Virus record (IMG/VR): IMGVR_UViG_3300037041_002839
Coordinates: 1-28,618 of that record
From: a virus
Length of the DNA: 28,618 nt
Direction: 5' to 3' (one strand)
Below the pieces are notes generated by a model. The model was not told the origin of the DNA. It searched no databases and saw nothing but the letters and a program-made list of their open reading frames with translations. A program made the position numbers and the translations under genes. This document shows positions 14,601 through 22,561 of this stretch, one piece after another (the stretch's first letter is position 1; every line of letters begins with the position of its first letter).

Positions 14601-16846
14601 ACTTCTTCAAGTATACGGGCTGCACCATTTGACGTAGTGAAAGTGCTGGGAGTAAGTCGGATTGTAAAGCGACCTGGATCTGTTCCTCTTGTTGCACGAT
14701 CTATTGTGGTGAATCCTTTCTCAGCTGCCGCTGTGTCAGCAACTGTCCTGTAGAAATCCACACGCTCAGCATCAGTGAGAGCACCATTGATAGTCTCCAG
14801 CACCTGCGATGCCTTCATTCGTGGGCTGAACTCAGCTGTTGTACCAGCGGTTGCGCGAAGAGCATCCATCACAGTAGGAGATTCACGAACTGCAGCAGCA
14901 ATGTATGGACGCAATTCTTTACCAGCAGCAACAAGGTTCTTGCCCTTTCGTGCATCATCTACAGCATTAACAATCTTTTTATAATCAGTCCACTCAGACG
15001 CATTACCAAAGTGTTTGCCGCTCTTCACATCATCAATGATAGATGGACCTGCTGCTTTTGCATCATCAACAAACTTTGCACGAGGAGCAACACGTTCGGC
15101 TTCAATGAGAGCAGTAGCATGATCACCACCTAATTCTATAACACGTGTGTATTCATCGGCTGCCCTGAAGTCATCGCCTAGTGAGGTGCCAAACTGAAGT
15201 CGCACATCACCAACATCCACCTTTCCAGCAATACTTCCCAGTCCAATCATCTCCAGGAATTCACGACCAGCAGCTTTTGTACCGACCTTGGCTGCAGCAG
15301 ATAGAGCTGGACGACCAGCCGCGCGCGCAGCCCGGGCACCTGCAAGTGCGCTTCGACCTCCAGTTGCAGCAGCACCGATAAGACCAAGATCAAAGCCGAT
15401 GATGTCACCGGCAAAACCTGCAGCCTTCGCAAGCGTTGCGTACTCTTTCAGCGGCTTTCCACCGAGAGTCCAGGTCTCAGGTGCATAATCATACAAGTCA
15501 CCGACCTCTCCCATAAGACCACGTGCTTCAGCAACGTTGAAGACAGCAGCAGATGAATCACGGTAGAGAGCAGGCCGAGCAGCACGTTCACGCTTTGTGA
15601 TTTCTTCAGGTGTGAATCCTTCTGACACTGTGCCGACTAAAGCATTTGGAACTGCAAGCGCTGCGCGAACAAACAAACTGACAGGGCTCTCAACTGTAGC
15701 TCCTGTCTCATACTCTTTCTGAAATAAGAAACCGCCCTTTGATCCTTTCTCAAGGTTTCTAAGGACCTCATCACGGCGGTCTGTTGCGTAGAACGGAAGA
15801 GCACCAGCCTTTTCTTCGTAGTCAGTGACTCTCTTCTTTGCTTCTGCAATCTCTGCTTCAGTTGCCGGACGGTACTGCCCAGTTCCAACTTGAACTTCCT
15901 CAAGGACAGGACGACCACCAACTACCTCACCGGTTGGCCGCTTCTCTGCCCTGGTGATTTCAACACCACGAGTTTTGAGTCTTTCTTCTGTTTGCGCAGC
16001 TGAAAGATCAACACGGCGACCACGCTTAATACGATCAAGTTCACTGACAAATGTTATTTGTCCTTGCTCAAGCACTGGGATTGGAGATGATGCCGTCACT
16101 TGCTTCTGAAGAGCACGTGCAAGCGGATCACCGCTGTATCCCATACGATTCGCAGGATCATCAACAAACGTTTTAATGTCCCCCTCACCAAGTGCCTTTA
16201 GCTGACGCCGCAAATCCTTTAAGATCTCATCGTCAGTAACACCAGTGTCAGGGGGATTGAGCTCACGAACCTTCTTGAATGAAGCTTTGAACGCTTCATA
16301 CGTATCAAGCTGCTCACGCTTGTCATCAGGTGTTAAGTCTTTGATAGACTCGTTGAATGCTTTGTCATCAAAGAGTCCGCCAACACGACGAGCCTCAGCA
16401 GCAGTTGCAACTTCTTTTTGAACACGTGTCTGAGGAAGAAGAGCTGTAAGCAAACCAGGGACTACAGGTGATGGAACATTAATTGGAGGAGCAACACCAA
16501 TCCCGGCGCCGTACCTGAAGGGGGAGAAGCCACCAGCATAGATGGGCTCTGGGCGGGCAGCTTGAACACGACGCTTTGCCTCATCACGAAGTGCTTGCGG
16601 TGAGAGTGGTGCACCTTCCCTCTCAAGTTTCAGGAGCTCTATTTGCTGAAGACGCTCCTCTTCAATCTGAAGATCACGAATTGCTCCAGTAGATTCAGCA
16701 CCTGCAACTATCTCACCAACAGATGTACGTCTTTCCTTACCACCAGCGGGAAGTGGGGAGGATGGCGGCACTGAGACTGGAGGAGCAAAAAGATCAGGAT
16801 ACTTTTTGCGAAGCTCTTCCTCTCTGCTCTTAGGAATTGGCGGCAT
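11690..16846 (-). CDS. Large internal virion (ejection) protein, 1718 aa
   Basis: By place and size this is the counterpart of T7 gp16, which is carried in the capsid and enters the cell with the DNA. Residues about 1407-1450 contain LFDYGAATEIERKYVSKFIL and then FYNFTRNSVVEGLRGLLTNP. That pattern (aromatic-Y, E-R, PFY/FYxFTR, then LxxLLxxP) recurs in many large phage internal and polyvalent proteins. Hydrophobic or Gly-rich helices near 480-520 (GFAGDIIGFDLGLIGAAATG) and the helical C terminus could enter membranes. No transglycosylase or lysozyme domain is visible at the N terminus, unlike T7 gp16. Its ATG shares a base with the stop of the 878-aa gene (TAATG), as expected for proteins needed in fixed ratio. 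Confidence 0.7.
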   Translation of the reverse strand: MPPIPKSREEELRKKYPDLFAPPVSVPPSSPLPAGGKERRTSVGEIVAGAESTGAIRDLQIEEERLQQIELLKLEREGAPLSPQALRDEAKRRVQAARPEPIYAGGFSPFRYGAGIGVAPPINVPSPVVPGLLTALLPQTRVQKEVATAAEARRVGGLFDDKAFNESIKDLTPDDKREQLDTYEAFKASFKKVRELNPPDTGVTDDEILKDLRRQLKALGEGDIKTFVDDPANRMGYSGDPLARALQKQVTASSPIPVLEQGQITFVSELDRIKRGRRVDLSAAQTEERLKTRGVEITRAEKRPTGEVVGGRPVLEEVQVGTGQYRPATEAEIAEAKKRVTDYEEKAGALPFYATDRRDEVLRNLEKGSKGGFLFQKEYETGATVESPVSLFVRAALAVPNALVGTVSEGFTPEEITKRERAARPALYRDSSAAVFNVAEARGLMGEVGDLYDYAPETWTLGGKPLKEYATLAKAAGFAGDIIGFDLGLIGAAATGGRSALAGARAARAAGRPALSAAAKVGTKAAGREFLEMIGLGSIAGKVDVGDVRLQFGTSLGDDFRAADEYTRVIELGGDHATALIEAERVAPRAKFVDDAKAAGPSIIDDVKSGKHFGNASEWTDYKKIVNAVDDARKGKNLVAAGKELRPYIAAAVRESPTVMDALRATAGTTAEFSPRMKASQVLETINGALTDAERVDFYRTVADTAAAEKGFTTIDRATRGTDPGRFTIRLTPSTFTTSNGAARILEEVRATDEFRLIDSITSASPGTGTYALTPPQQVALRNTVRQQAISSTLPRGEASRMMAKISSGTVEASDLRQIVYSVTDAVAAKGSDSFKSSALAPAGKRTIIRDKVSRPLSVPSGRAEAYGGDVGLINSTWRSIVSTVSQWARKAGDPVRFLNSDQLRILTDGRTKMGNLGKILQKQLAEAVGSTPYEKIVNLVGDNSSSDTWTRIAQSAIFGRKQFSGAQFLTGTFEYDDVSKFLTAEGTTELTATINRYLGTDLNDVNNIKAFITDVAAIASDTKFQNTAFVDELGKVFSLTTKPDEVLTAAWARGEANKISRETVSKILDFEPDTLGGYLDLAISAFGPVYGRKLINGVTAAKLEGTALNSADDLINLPLVRSILEDQPALEGAIRARASEWISGGEDTAVAIRASYADDATLIAVDAAKLASGALDVKSMGTGPLGRLIQEAIEADFGKAPKFDQLIQEMGILAERAAKGGGLKGELSVISVRNRVNDLWGIYNSIFYNMILYRNPRFHGKNISGAPFIAGLTIGALPVSPISGASVLQKGSSTDAAVRAAVVATDRFGVPVTAGELYDRAIVSGVFKSAASVNIDPRFLDDARELGLASGLFGKARGAVGSAIDSPKLVLSSGFAQFADDMWRLSYTVDAIKSGKTVDEAIDLGRRSLFDYGAATEIERKYVSKFILFYNFTRNSVVEGLRGLLTNPSRVVRQMRLATDGTKMAVGEEQWNEMRWYTPYDAGVSNIVLDLEAKAGREGQITIMPNLPYSDFVYLAAGLMTTPVDLMVGAADPVKGKRDFGAGYIFSKLRPEYQTMIAYGTGMGALWNIKLKKNRIPVEHIAFMDAAGLKDAWTTNFNAKVRPATGGEEAYNGQVYEVPSADFERYRGYMKAFELLGTRRFVDDWGKYAGSFDIFGAEGLSTGERTTFTGSEMAGLTGRFGTGLPLETETRAIEQAAQEAAIRRSELEILTGAARKK

Positions 16847-19482
16847 TACTTTCCTCCGGGAGCGGTATCCCGATCTTTAATATCAAGGGCAAGAGCGGTC
16901 TCGTGTGCTTTTTCCATGGCAGGTCCGTCACCAGCAAAAGTCAAAGTAATCTCCTCATAGGTTCTGCTAAATGGTATTCCCTTCGATTTATTGGCGCGGT
17001 ATAGATCATACGCAACTTTACCAGGTCCGCTTGCAGAAAGTCTGCTGAGTTTATCAGCTTTCTTTGCAAGCAGGTAAGCCCCCTCAAGACGATTGATGAG
17101 GTAGCCTTCCTTTGTCTGACGGGGACCAGTCTTTGGTCCTCTAAAAGACTCAATTGTACCAGCTGCTTTGATGTCAGCCATTGTCTTTGCTGCAGCTCCA
17201 GATGCCTCCATACTTTCGGTGCCTTCTTTGATTGCCATGCCGGCCCTCATGTTGGCTAACAGCGGGCGACTAGGACGATCGAAGGTACCTTCAGGTGCAG
17301 CAGCAGCAGATCGTGGCGCAACACCTTCAGTTGATGGTGAGGGGGCAGCCTCTGCTATTGGAGGAACAGAACCTGGGGAGTAACGACCAATTGATACACC
17401 TGCTGATGGAGGAACTGCACCGCTAGGAACTCTTACAGTACCTGTTGACTCTGCAATCGTCCCTCCCCCACCGCCGTAGGCCCCGCCGCCGCCGCCGCCA
17501 CCGCCACCGACAGAACGTTGGCTCAGCATGTCCTCAATGCCAATGCGCGGCGGTGCTGATGGAGCACGGAGAGCAGAAGTTCTAGCAGTCACTGGAACGG
17601 CTAGATCCGGTTCGAACGCTTCAGCTTCTGGTACAAATTCACCAGTGAAACGTGGGCGAAACGTTGCTGCACGAAGCTTGTCACGGAACTGCTGCTTCTC
17701 ATCTTCAGTCATCAGGTCGGCTGCTTCAGGACGAATATCTGCAGCTGCGGAAGGATACGTGCCCATTGGAGGAGCGGCTCGACCAGCAGCATCACGCTCC
17801 CTTGCTATGTACTCATCCAGTGCACGCTGATCGGCTCGACCGCCGGGCTTGCGGAAGAATGGAACAAGCTCACCGCCACGTTCTTCAAATGGAATCTCGA
17901 AAGGACGATCTTCCATTGCAGTCTCTATACCAATGCGTGATTCAGCATCCATCATACGCTTGGCTTCTGCAAACTTGGTGTCAGCCAGACGTTGGAGAGC
18001 TGACTGCCCGCCAGGTGTCAGACCAGGAGTACGTGCAGCCGCTCCAGCAGACACAGCATCAGCCATGATAGTCTCAGCGCTCTTGCCTTTAGCGATTGCT
18101 ACCTCTTCACGAGGAGGCATCGTGAAAGCAGGAGTTGCACGAGCTGCAGCCTGAGACTTTGACCATGCAACCTTCGCAGCCTGGTAAGAAGCCGCGTCTG
18201 CATCCGGATTACCTGTGTCAGGCCGGACCACACCGACTGATTCCCATGCGCTTGCAGTTGTAGGAGCAACTACAGGAGCGGCCGGAGCCGTGGCTGCAGA
18301 GGGCGCAGTCACTCCCGGAGCAGTTAGACCAGGTACACCACCAGGAATGGGGACACCGCTCTTGGAGAAGCTCTCAATGATGGTATCGCGCATCGGCTTA
18401 TCAGCACGTAGGAGCGCCTCAATTGCGTTGCGTTGACCGTAAGAAGGCGATGCCCTGACTGGACCAAAGCGACCAGCTGCAATATCACGGGCACGAGTAA
18501 TGTAGTCAAAGCCGGCCATTGATGGACGATCGAGCCCGGCTCTTTCAGTTCCAACATCAGCAATTTGCTGATCGATCCGTGCCTGAAGGGCTGCGTCGCT
18601 TTCTACAGCAGGAGGCGTCACAGTCGGAGCATCAGAAATATTCTTAGCAAGACCTGGATACTTCTTGTAGTACTCAGTTTCACGTGTTGTGACGGTTGGC
18701 GCTCCAGTTCCAGCTTCTGCTGCAATCGCTGCATCGATACGTTCGAAAGCTGAAGCAGCACCTGCTTGACCACCTGCACGTAAGCTCCCAACAACTTTGA
18801 TTCGTGCAGCATCACGAGCATCCTCGTAAGGCATGCCAGGATTGCCACTCATTATGGTTGCTGTGGTTGCATCAACTGATTCATTCACAACTCTGTATCG
18901 AGCAGCGTCTGCCTCAGCAGGCTTACCAGCTCCAATACGACCAGCTCCAATCTTTGTCTCCACATTTCCAACAAGACCAACAGCATCTGTTGGAGCAACC
19001 TGAGCTTTCGAAAGATCGATCTCTTTCTGCGCTTCATCACTGATTGCATCAGCACCAGTACCACCGCGCCGTCCACCACCGCCAGTAGTCGTTGTTCCTG
19101 TTGTAACAACACCAGTAGCAGCCACTGCTTCATCGCGACGCGCCTGTTCAGCCTGACGATCACCTGCCTCACGCAGGGCAGAGATTGCAGCAGCATCAGT
19201 TGCGCTGAGACGACCTTCAGCAACACGGACCTTCAGCCCTTCGAGCTCCTTACGGCGTGCATCAAGAGCATCGAGGCGGTCGCGGTAACCTTTCATCTCT
19301 TCAGCGTATTGCTTCGAACCAAGCTCAAGCTCAAGCAGCGACTGCTTTTGAGCCATTTCCCACTGGTTGGCGCGCTCCTTGGTGAAGACAGACGTGTACT
19401 CACCAGCAGCTGAGTCTTTGTACTTCTTTACCTGATTTGGCGAGATGACATAGACGCCCTTCGCGACCTGAGATATTGCCAT
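16846..19482 (-). CDS. Internal virion protein, 878 aa, low-complexity
   Basis: The first 125 residues are helical and charged (YTSVFTKERANQWEMAQKQS, then ELGSKQYAEEMKGYRDRLDA). The rest is rich in A, P, G, T and R, with long stretches that look unfolded. A Gly run broken by AY lies near residues 655-672. The C-terminal 90 residues are helical again (GYLINRLEGAYLLAKKADKL). It lies second in the three-gene ejection set, matching T7 gp15 in order and rough size, but I see no direct sequence match. Ribosome access comes from GGAG 6-10 nt before ATG 19482, which starts 9 nt after the preceding stop. Confidence 0.6.
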   Translation of the reverse strand: MAISQVAKGVYVISPNQVKKYKDSAAGEYTSVFTKERANQWEMAQKQSLLELELGSKQYAEEMKGYRDRLDALDARRKELEGLKVRVAEGRLSATDAAAISALREAGDRQAEQARRDEAVAATGVVTTGTTTTGGGGRRGGTGADAISDEAQKEIDLSKAQVAPTDAVGLVGNVETKIGAGRIGAGKPAEADAARYRVVNESVDATTATIMSGNPGMPYEDARDAARIKVVGSLRAGGQAGAASAFERIDAAIAAEAGTGAPTVTTRETEYYKKYPGLAKNISDAPTVTPPAVESDAALQARIDQQIADVGTERAGLDRPSMAGFDYITRARDIAAGRFGPVRASPSYGQRNAIEALLRADKPMRDTIIESFSKSGVPIPGGVPGLTAPGVTAPSAATAPAAPVVAPTTASAWESVGVVRPDTGNPDADAASYQAAKVAWSKSQAAARATPAFTMPPREEVAIAKGKSAETIMADAVSAGAAARTPGLTPGGQSALQRLADTKFAEAKRMMDAESRIGIETAMEDRPFEIPFEERGGELVPFFRKPGGRADQRALDEYIARERDAAGRAAPPMGTYPSAAADIRPEAADLMTEDEKQQFRDKLRAATFRPRFTGEFVPEAEAFEPDLAVPVTARTSALRAPSAPPRIGIEDMLSQRSVGGGGGGGGGAYGGGGGTIAESTGTVRVPSGAVPPSAGVSIGRYSPGSVPPIAEAAPSPSTEGVAPRSAAAAPEGTFDRPSRPLLANMRAGMAIKEGTESMEASGAAAKTMADIKAAGTIESFRGPKTGPRQTKEGYLINRLEGAYLLAKKADKLSRLSASGPGKVAYDLYRANKSKGIPFSRTYEEITLTFAGDGPAMEKAHETALALDIKDRDTAPGGK

Positions 19483-19491
19483 GGGAACTCC

Positions 19492-20217
19492 TTACTTGCC
19501 CTTCGAAAGGCTGAGATATTCACCGATTGATTTTGCAGCATCAGGATTGCGACCAAGGTACTCTATCAGTCCCCCTGCGGTTGCTTCATCAACACCGTAG
19601 AGATTTGCCACAGCAGAGATCTCACTCTTTGATGGCGCTTTCCCCTGGATTGTTTGCTCCTGTGCAAGGCGTTCGTTGAATGACTGGACACCTGTTGCAG
19701 CGATACCTGTTGCTGTTGCAACGCGGGCAAGGTCGGTCTCACTCTTTGCGGCGATGCGGGCCTGGATTTCATCCTCAAGCTCACGCTTACGCTTTAGGTT
19801 TTCACCTTCAACGCTCCGACCAGCAGCACCAAGAAGTGCGGCCTGACTCTCTGCAAGAGCAGCCTGTTGGAGTGCAGCTGTTCCAGCGCCTCCCATATTT
19901 GCCGCGCCTGCAGCTCTGATTCCACCACGCGCTGTGTTTAGCTGACCAGCAATCTGGTCTTGCGCTGAAGAAAACAGCTGCTGCTTCTCAGCTTCAGTGA
20001 GACCAAGCTGTCCTACCTTCTCCTGGAGCTGAAGTTGCTTTAGACGGCGCTTGTTCTCTTTTTCAGCGTCAGTCTCGATAAGACCTGGTATTGCTTCGAG
20101 ACCAGCTCCAAGCAACGAACCTGCTGCTGTGCCAAGTGCAGTTCCAATTGGTCCGAATGTAGTACCAGCTATACCGCCTAGTGTGCCACCAATGCTTGAA
20201 CCGATTCCGTTTGCCAT
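19492..20217 (-). CDS. Small internal virion (ejection) protein, 241 aa
   Basis: The N terminus is a glycine-zipper type segment (GIGSSIGGTLGGIAGTTFGP, then GTALGTAAGSLLGAGLEAI), which can insert in membranes. A charged coiled-coil region follows (about 50-160, KENKRRLKQLQLQEKVGQLG onward, then KRKRELEDEIQARIAAK), and a short helical C terminus. T7 gp14 and P22 gp7 share this plan and help build a channel for DNA across the host envelope. It is the first of the three ejection genes. AGGAGA 4 nt before the ATG at 20217 is a clear ribosome site, and TATATA (20232-20227) just upstream may be a -10. Confidence 0.65.
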   Translation of the reverse strand: MANGIGSSIGGTLGGIAGTTFGPIGTALGTAAGSLLGAGLEAIPGLIETDAEKENKRRLKQLQLQEKVGQLGLTEAEKQQLFSSAQDQIAGQLNTARGGIRAAGAANMGGAGTAALQQAALAESQAALLGAAGRSVEGENLKRKRELEDEIQARIAAKSETDLARVATATGIAATGVQSFNERLAQEQTIQGKAPSKSEISAVANLYGVDEATAGGLIEYLGRNPDAAKSIGEYLSLSKGK

Positions 20218-20238
20218 ACTATCTCCTATATATGGTGA

Positions 20239-20937
20239 TCATCTGTAAAAAACTTCTAAATTTAGATTTCTTGCCGTAATGTGCATCTTATCAGAGCGTG
20301 GATCTACAACAAGAGCAATGTTAACAATGTCGCCCTTGTTGAATGTGCGCCAGTATCGTTGTGCATACCAACGCCGACTGTAGATGCCATGCACTGTGGT
20401 GTTGCCGCTTGTGTCACCATCGCCTGTCACACCATCCTCGGTGTAAGCACGTCCCTTTGTTGCAGGGATGTAGTCGGTTGCAATCACGCGGTCGTTCAGG
20501 CTGATCTGGACGTAGACGCCGGTTGCCTTCTTATCAGGTGTGAGCTCGTAGTTTGCATCACCAATTGCTGCCATGCCTGCAGAGAAGAAGATTGTTCCGT
20601 CCCGCTCCATGATGACGCGCTTGCTCATGTTAGGAACAGCTTCAGTCTTTAGCGAGTAAAGGTCATAGCTCTTAAAGTGCGATGTAGCGTAGGTGTGCGA
20701 GAACAGATCAACCTCAACAAACTGCGTGAAGATATCGCCAGTTGTGAACTGATGGTCACGGACAACGTTTGCATACTCTCCACGAACGATGTCGGTTGTT
20801 GTGACTGACACGGGAAGGATGTCGGCTTTGATGATGCCGTGGTTGATGTACTTGCGAAGCGCAGTGTGGTTTGTCTGCAGCGAAGTTGCTGAGACTGCAG
20901 TGGCGGCGGTGAAGACTACTGGTACTGTAAACGGCAT
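20239..20937 (-). CDS. Fibre-like minor virion protein, 232 aa
   Basis: After a short N-terminal segment (FTAATAVSATSLQTNHTALR) the chain is beta-rich with aromatic residues and ends HITARNLNLEVFYR. It is the third of three neighbours with similar size and plan: a short helix with an A-x-x-x-N pattern, then a beta domain closing on a hydrophobic strand. That plan fits minor tail or collar proteins that bind the virion by the helix. The exact role is unknown. Confidence 0.55.
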   Translation of the reverse strand: MPFTVPVVFTAATAVSATSLQTNHTALRKYINHGIIKADILPVSVTTTDIVRGEYANVVRDHQFTTGDIFTQFVEVDLFSHTYATSHFKSYDLYSLKTEAVPNMSKRVIMERDGTIFFSAGMAAIGDANYELTPDKKATGVYVQISLNDRVIATDYIPATKGRAYTEDGVTGDGDTSGNTTVHGIYSRRWYAQRYWRTFNKGDIVNIALVVDPRSDKMHITARNLNLEVFYR

Positions 20938-20946
20938 GCGGCTCCC

Positions 20947-21633
20947 TTAGTGAAGTGCTCTGAAAACTTGGAAGGTGCCTTCCTTAATACTGATTGCTGA
21001 AAGATAAGTTGTGTCACAGACTCGCGCTCGCACCTCAATCCAATCAAAGCTTATTGCTGCGCCAGTTACATTCATAAAACAATTGTGCAGTGAGCAGCGC
21101 TGTCCGATTCTGACAACATCCTGGAGTCCAGTTACAGGCGGGACTGTCGTTCCTTTATTCGTTGTCGAGTAGGTTGCAGTTGGTCCAAAGCCTGCAACAA
21201 CGCCGCTGACAAAATTTCGAAAGAAGAAGCGGAATTGATAGCAGTCGCTGTCCTCGTTGGCAAGGTACGCAAGTGTACCAGCAGGATTTAAGATTGTCGC
21301 AGCAATGACGTTGATGTCAAAGTGGCAACGCAACACCTCACCGGGCTGCACCACCAAACCACCGTATGCTATGCGGAACGCTGGGACAAGATTTACCTGT
21401 GTGAAGACGTTTGTGTTGATGACTTGAGTTGTGTTGCTGTCCTCAACTTGCGCAAAGTTAAGATTGAACGTTGCGTTTCCAGCCTGAGAGATGTGCTGCC
21501 GGGAGCACCACTCGGAGCGTGTGTTCTCATCATCAAGTATAGCAGTCTCTGCTGCAATTGCAGTGTATGCAGCGTTGACATCAGCGGCAACCATCGCGTC
21601 CCCGCCTTCATATGTGTCTACTGAAACAGGCAT
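20947..21633 (-). CDS. Fibre-like minor virion protein, 228 aa
   Basis: The N terminus (YEGGDAMVAADVNAAYTAIA) has the G-x-x-x-x-A-x-D-x-N pattern common at the virion-binding ends of tail fibres. The remaining 180 residues are beta-rich with aromatic strands (FRIAYGGLVVQPGEVLRCHF, YQFRFFFRNFVSG) and five cysteines in the second half. It is the middle of three similar neighbours and could form a trimeric jelly-roll or beta sandwich. AAGGAG lies 6 nt before the ATG. I cannot assign a named family. Confidence 0.55.
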   Translation of the reverse strand: MPVSVDTYEGGDAMVAADVNAAYTAIAAETAILDDENTRSEWCSRQHISQAGNATFNLNFAQVEDSNTTQVINTNVFTQVNLVPAFRIAYGGLVVQPGEVLRCHFDINVIAATILNPAGTLAYLANEDSDCYQFRFFFRNFVSGVVAGFGPTATYSTTNKGTTVPPVTGLQDVVRIGQRCSLHNCFMNVTGAAISFDWIEVRARVCDTTYLSAISIKEGTFQVFRALH

Positions 21634-21642
21634 TCTTTCTCC

Positions 21643-22407
21643 TTATCGATACTGGTTGCGGACGAAGATTGAGGAGTCACGCACCTTGAACGACGCGATG
21701 AACTCAGTGATTATTGGATTTATCTCCTTGCCGTTTACAAAGATAAGCCTGAAGCGAATATCAACGCTGCAGTTGGTGCTTCCAATCGGTGTGCTGAATG
21801 GCAGGACAAATGTGAACCGTCCACCAAGCCACTGCAGGTCGCTTCTTGCAACACAAACATCGTTGCAGAAAGCGCCAAATTCGATGAAACCGTCATTGCG
21901 TGCTTTTGTAACTAGATCTGAATCAGGTGGTACTGAAGTTTGTCGGAATGACTGTCTCCAACTTGCATCAATAAGGATCTCACCAACAAGCATGCCCTCT
22001 TTGGCTTCGAACTGTACCTCAGCGCCTGCGTAGTAGTTTGTGCCAAAGTTTGGTGTGAGACGCTTTTGCGCCATACGCTGCCAACCAAGGAACCAGTCAT
22101 CAGGTGCCCAAGTGGTTGTCTCAAAAGTCAAATCTGTTGGATCATCATCAACAAGCGATGAGACATGATATGACTGGCTTGGCATGTAGGAGTGCGCAAC
22201 AAGGTAGCGTGAGACTGCCGTCGTATCAATCTCGACATCTAAAACAGGATCAGCAACTTTCGAGTCATCGACCGTGCTAAGCGGCATGTTGTTCTGGTCA
22301 AGCTGACCGTTAATCTCAGAGACTGACGAGTTCATCTCCGCGTTCCAGTCCTCGGCATTGGCAAGATTACCGCCAATGAAAGCGCGTTGAGTGTATTGGC
22401 GAGCCAT
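21643..22407 (-). CDS. Fibre-like minor virion protein, 254 aa
   Basis: The N terminus (RAFIGGNLANAEDWNAEMNS) shows the same F-x-G-G-x-L/A-x-A-x-D-x-N pattern as its neighbour and is the clearest of the three. The C-terminal half is beta-rich (RFTFVLPFSTPIGSTNCSVD, then IRFRLIFVNGKE). It follows the nozzle gene and two micro-ORFs, and GGAGG 6 nt before ATG 22407 is a strong ribosome site that overlaps the second micro-ORF. Confidence 0.55.
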   Translation of the reverse strand: MARQYTQRAFIGGNLANAEDWNAEMNSSVSEINGQLDQNNMPLSTVDDSKVADPVLDVEIDTTAVSRYLVAHSYMPSQSYHVSSLVDDDPTDLTFETTTWAPDDWFLGWQRMAQKRLTPNFGTNYYAGAEVQFEAKEGMLVGEILIDASWRQSFRQTSVPPDSDLVTKARNDGFIEFGAFCNDVCVARSDLQWLGGRFTFVLPFSTPIGSTNCSVDIRFRLIFVNGKEINPIITEFIASFKVRDSSIFVRNQYR

Positions 22408-22457
22408 CAGTGGCCTCCAGATTGTATGAGAGAGCTATGAGCCATGGTAATCCTCAT
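22407..22457 (-). CDS. 16-codon micro-ORF linking two structural genes
   Basis: ATG 22457 shares its A with the stop of the 34-aa ORF, and its TGA shares a base with the next ATG (TGATG). It encodes MRITMAHSSLIQSGGH. It may only carry ribosomes from one gene to the next; the peptide itself need not matter. Confidence 0.3.
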   Translation of the reverse strand: MRITMAHSSLIQSGGH

Positions 22458-22561
22458 CAAAATATCGATACCTCTCTGCGCATCACTGGTGAGCCCTGGA
22501 TGAGGAGGGCCTCCACACTGCTCCTTAAGGTACTACCTATGGTGGATGTGGTGGTGGTCAT
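22457..22561 (-). CDS. 34-aa ORF overlapping the nozzle gene stop
   Basis: ATG 22561 overlaps the nozzle stop as ATGA and has GGAG 8 nt before it. The product is MTTTTSTIGSTLRSS, then VEALLIQGSPVMRREVSIF: a Thr/Ser-rich head and a short amphipathic helix. Without it the 150 nt between two tightly packed genes would be unexplained. Together with the 16-codon ORF it fills the gap exactly. No family is recognised. Confidence 0.45.
   Translation of the reverse strand: MTTTTSTIGSTLRSSVEALLIQGSPVMRREVSIF

Noticed and set aside
11690-16846. Lysozyme or transglycosylase domain in the 1718-aa protein, as in T7 gp16
   Set aside because: No catalytic Glu motif or lysozyme-like segment could be pointed to in the N-terminal region.
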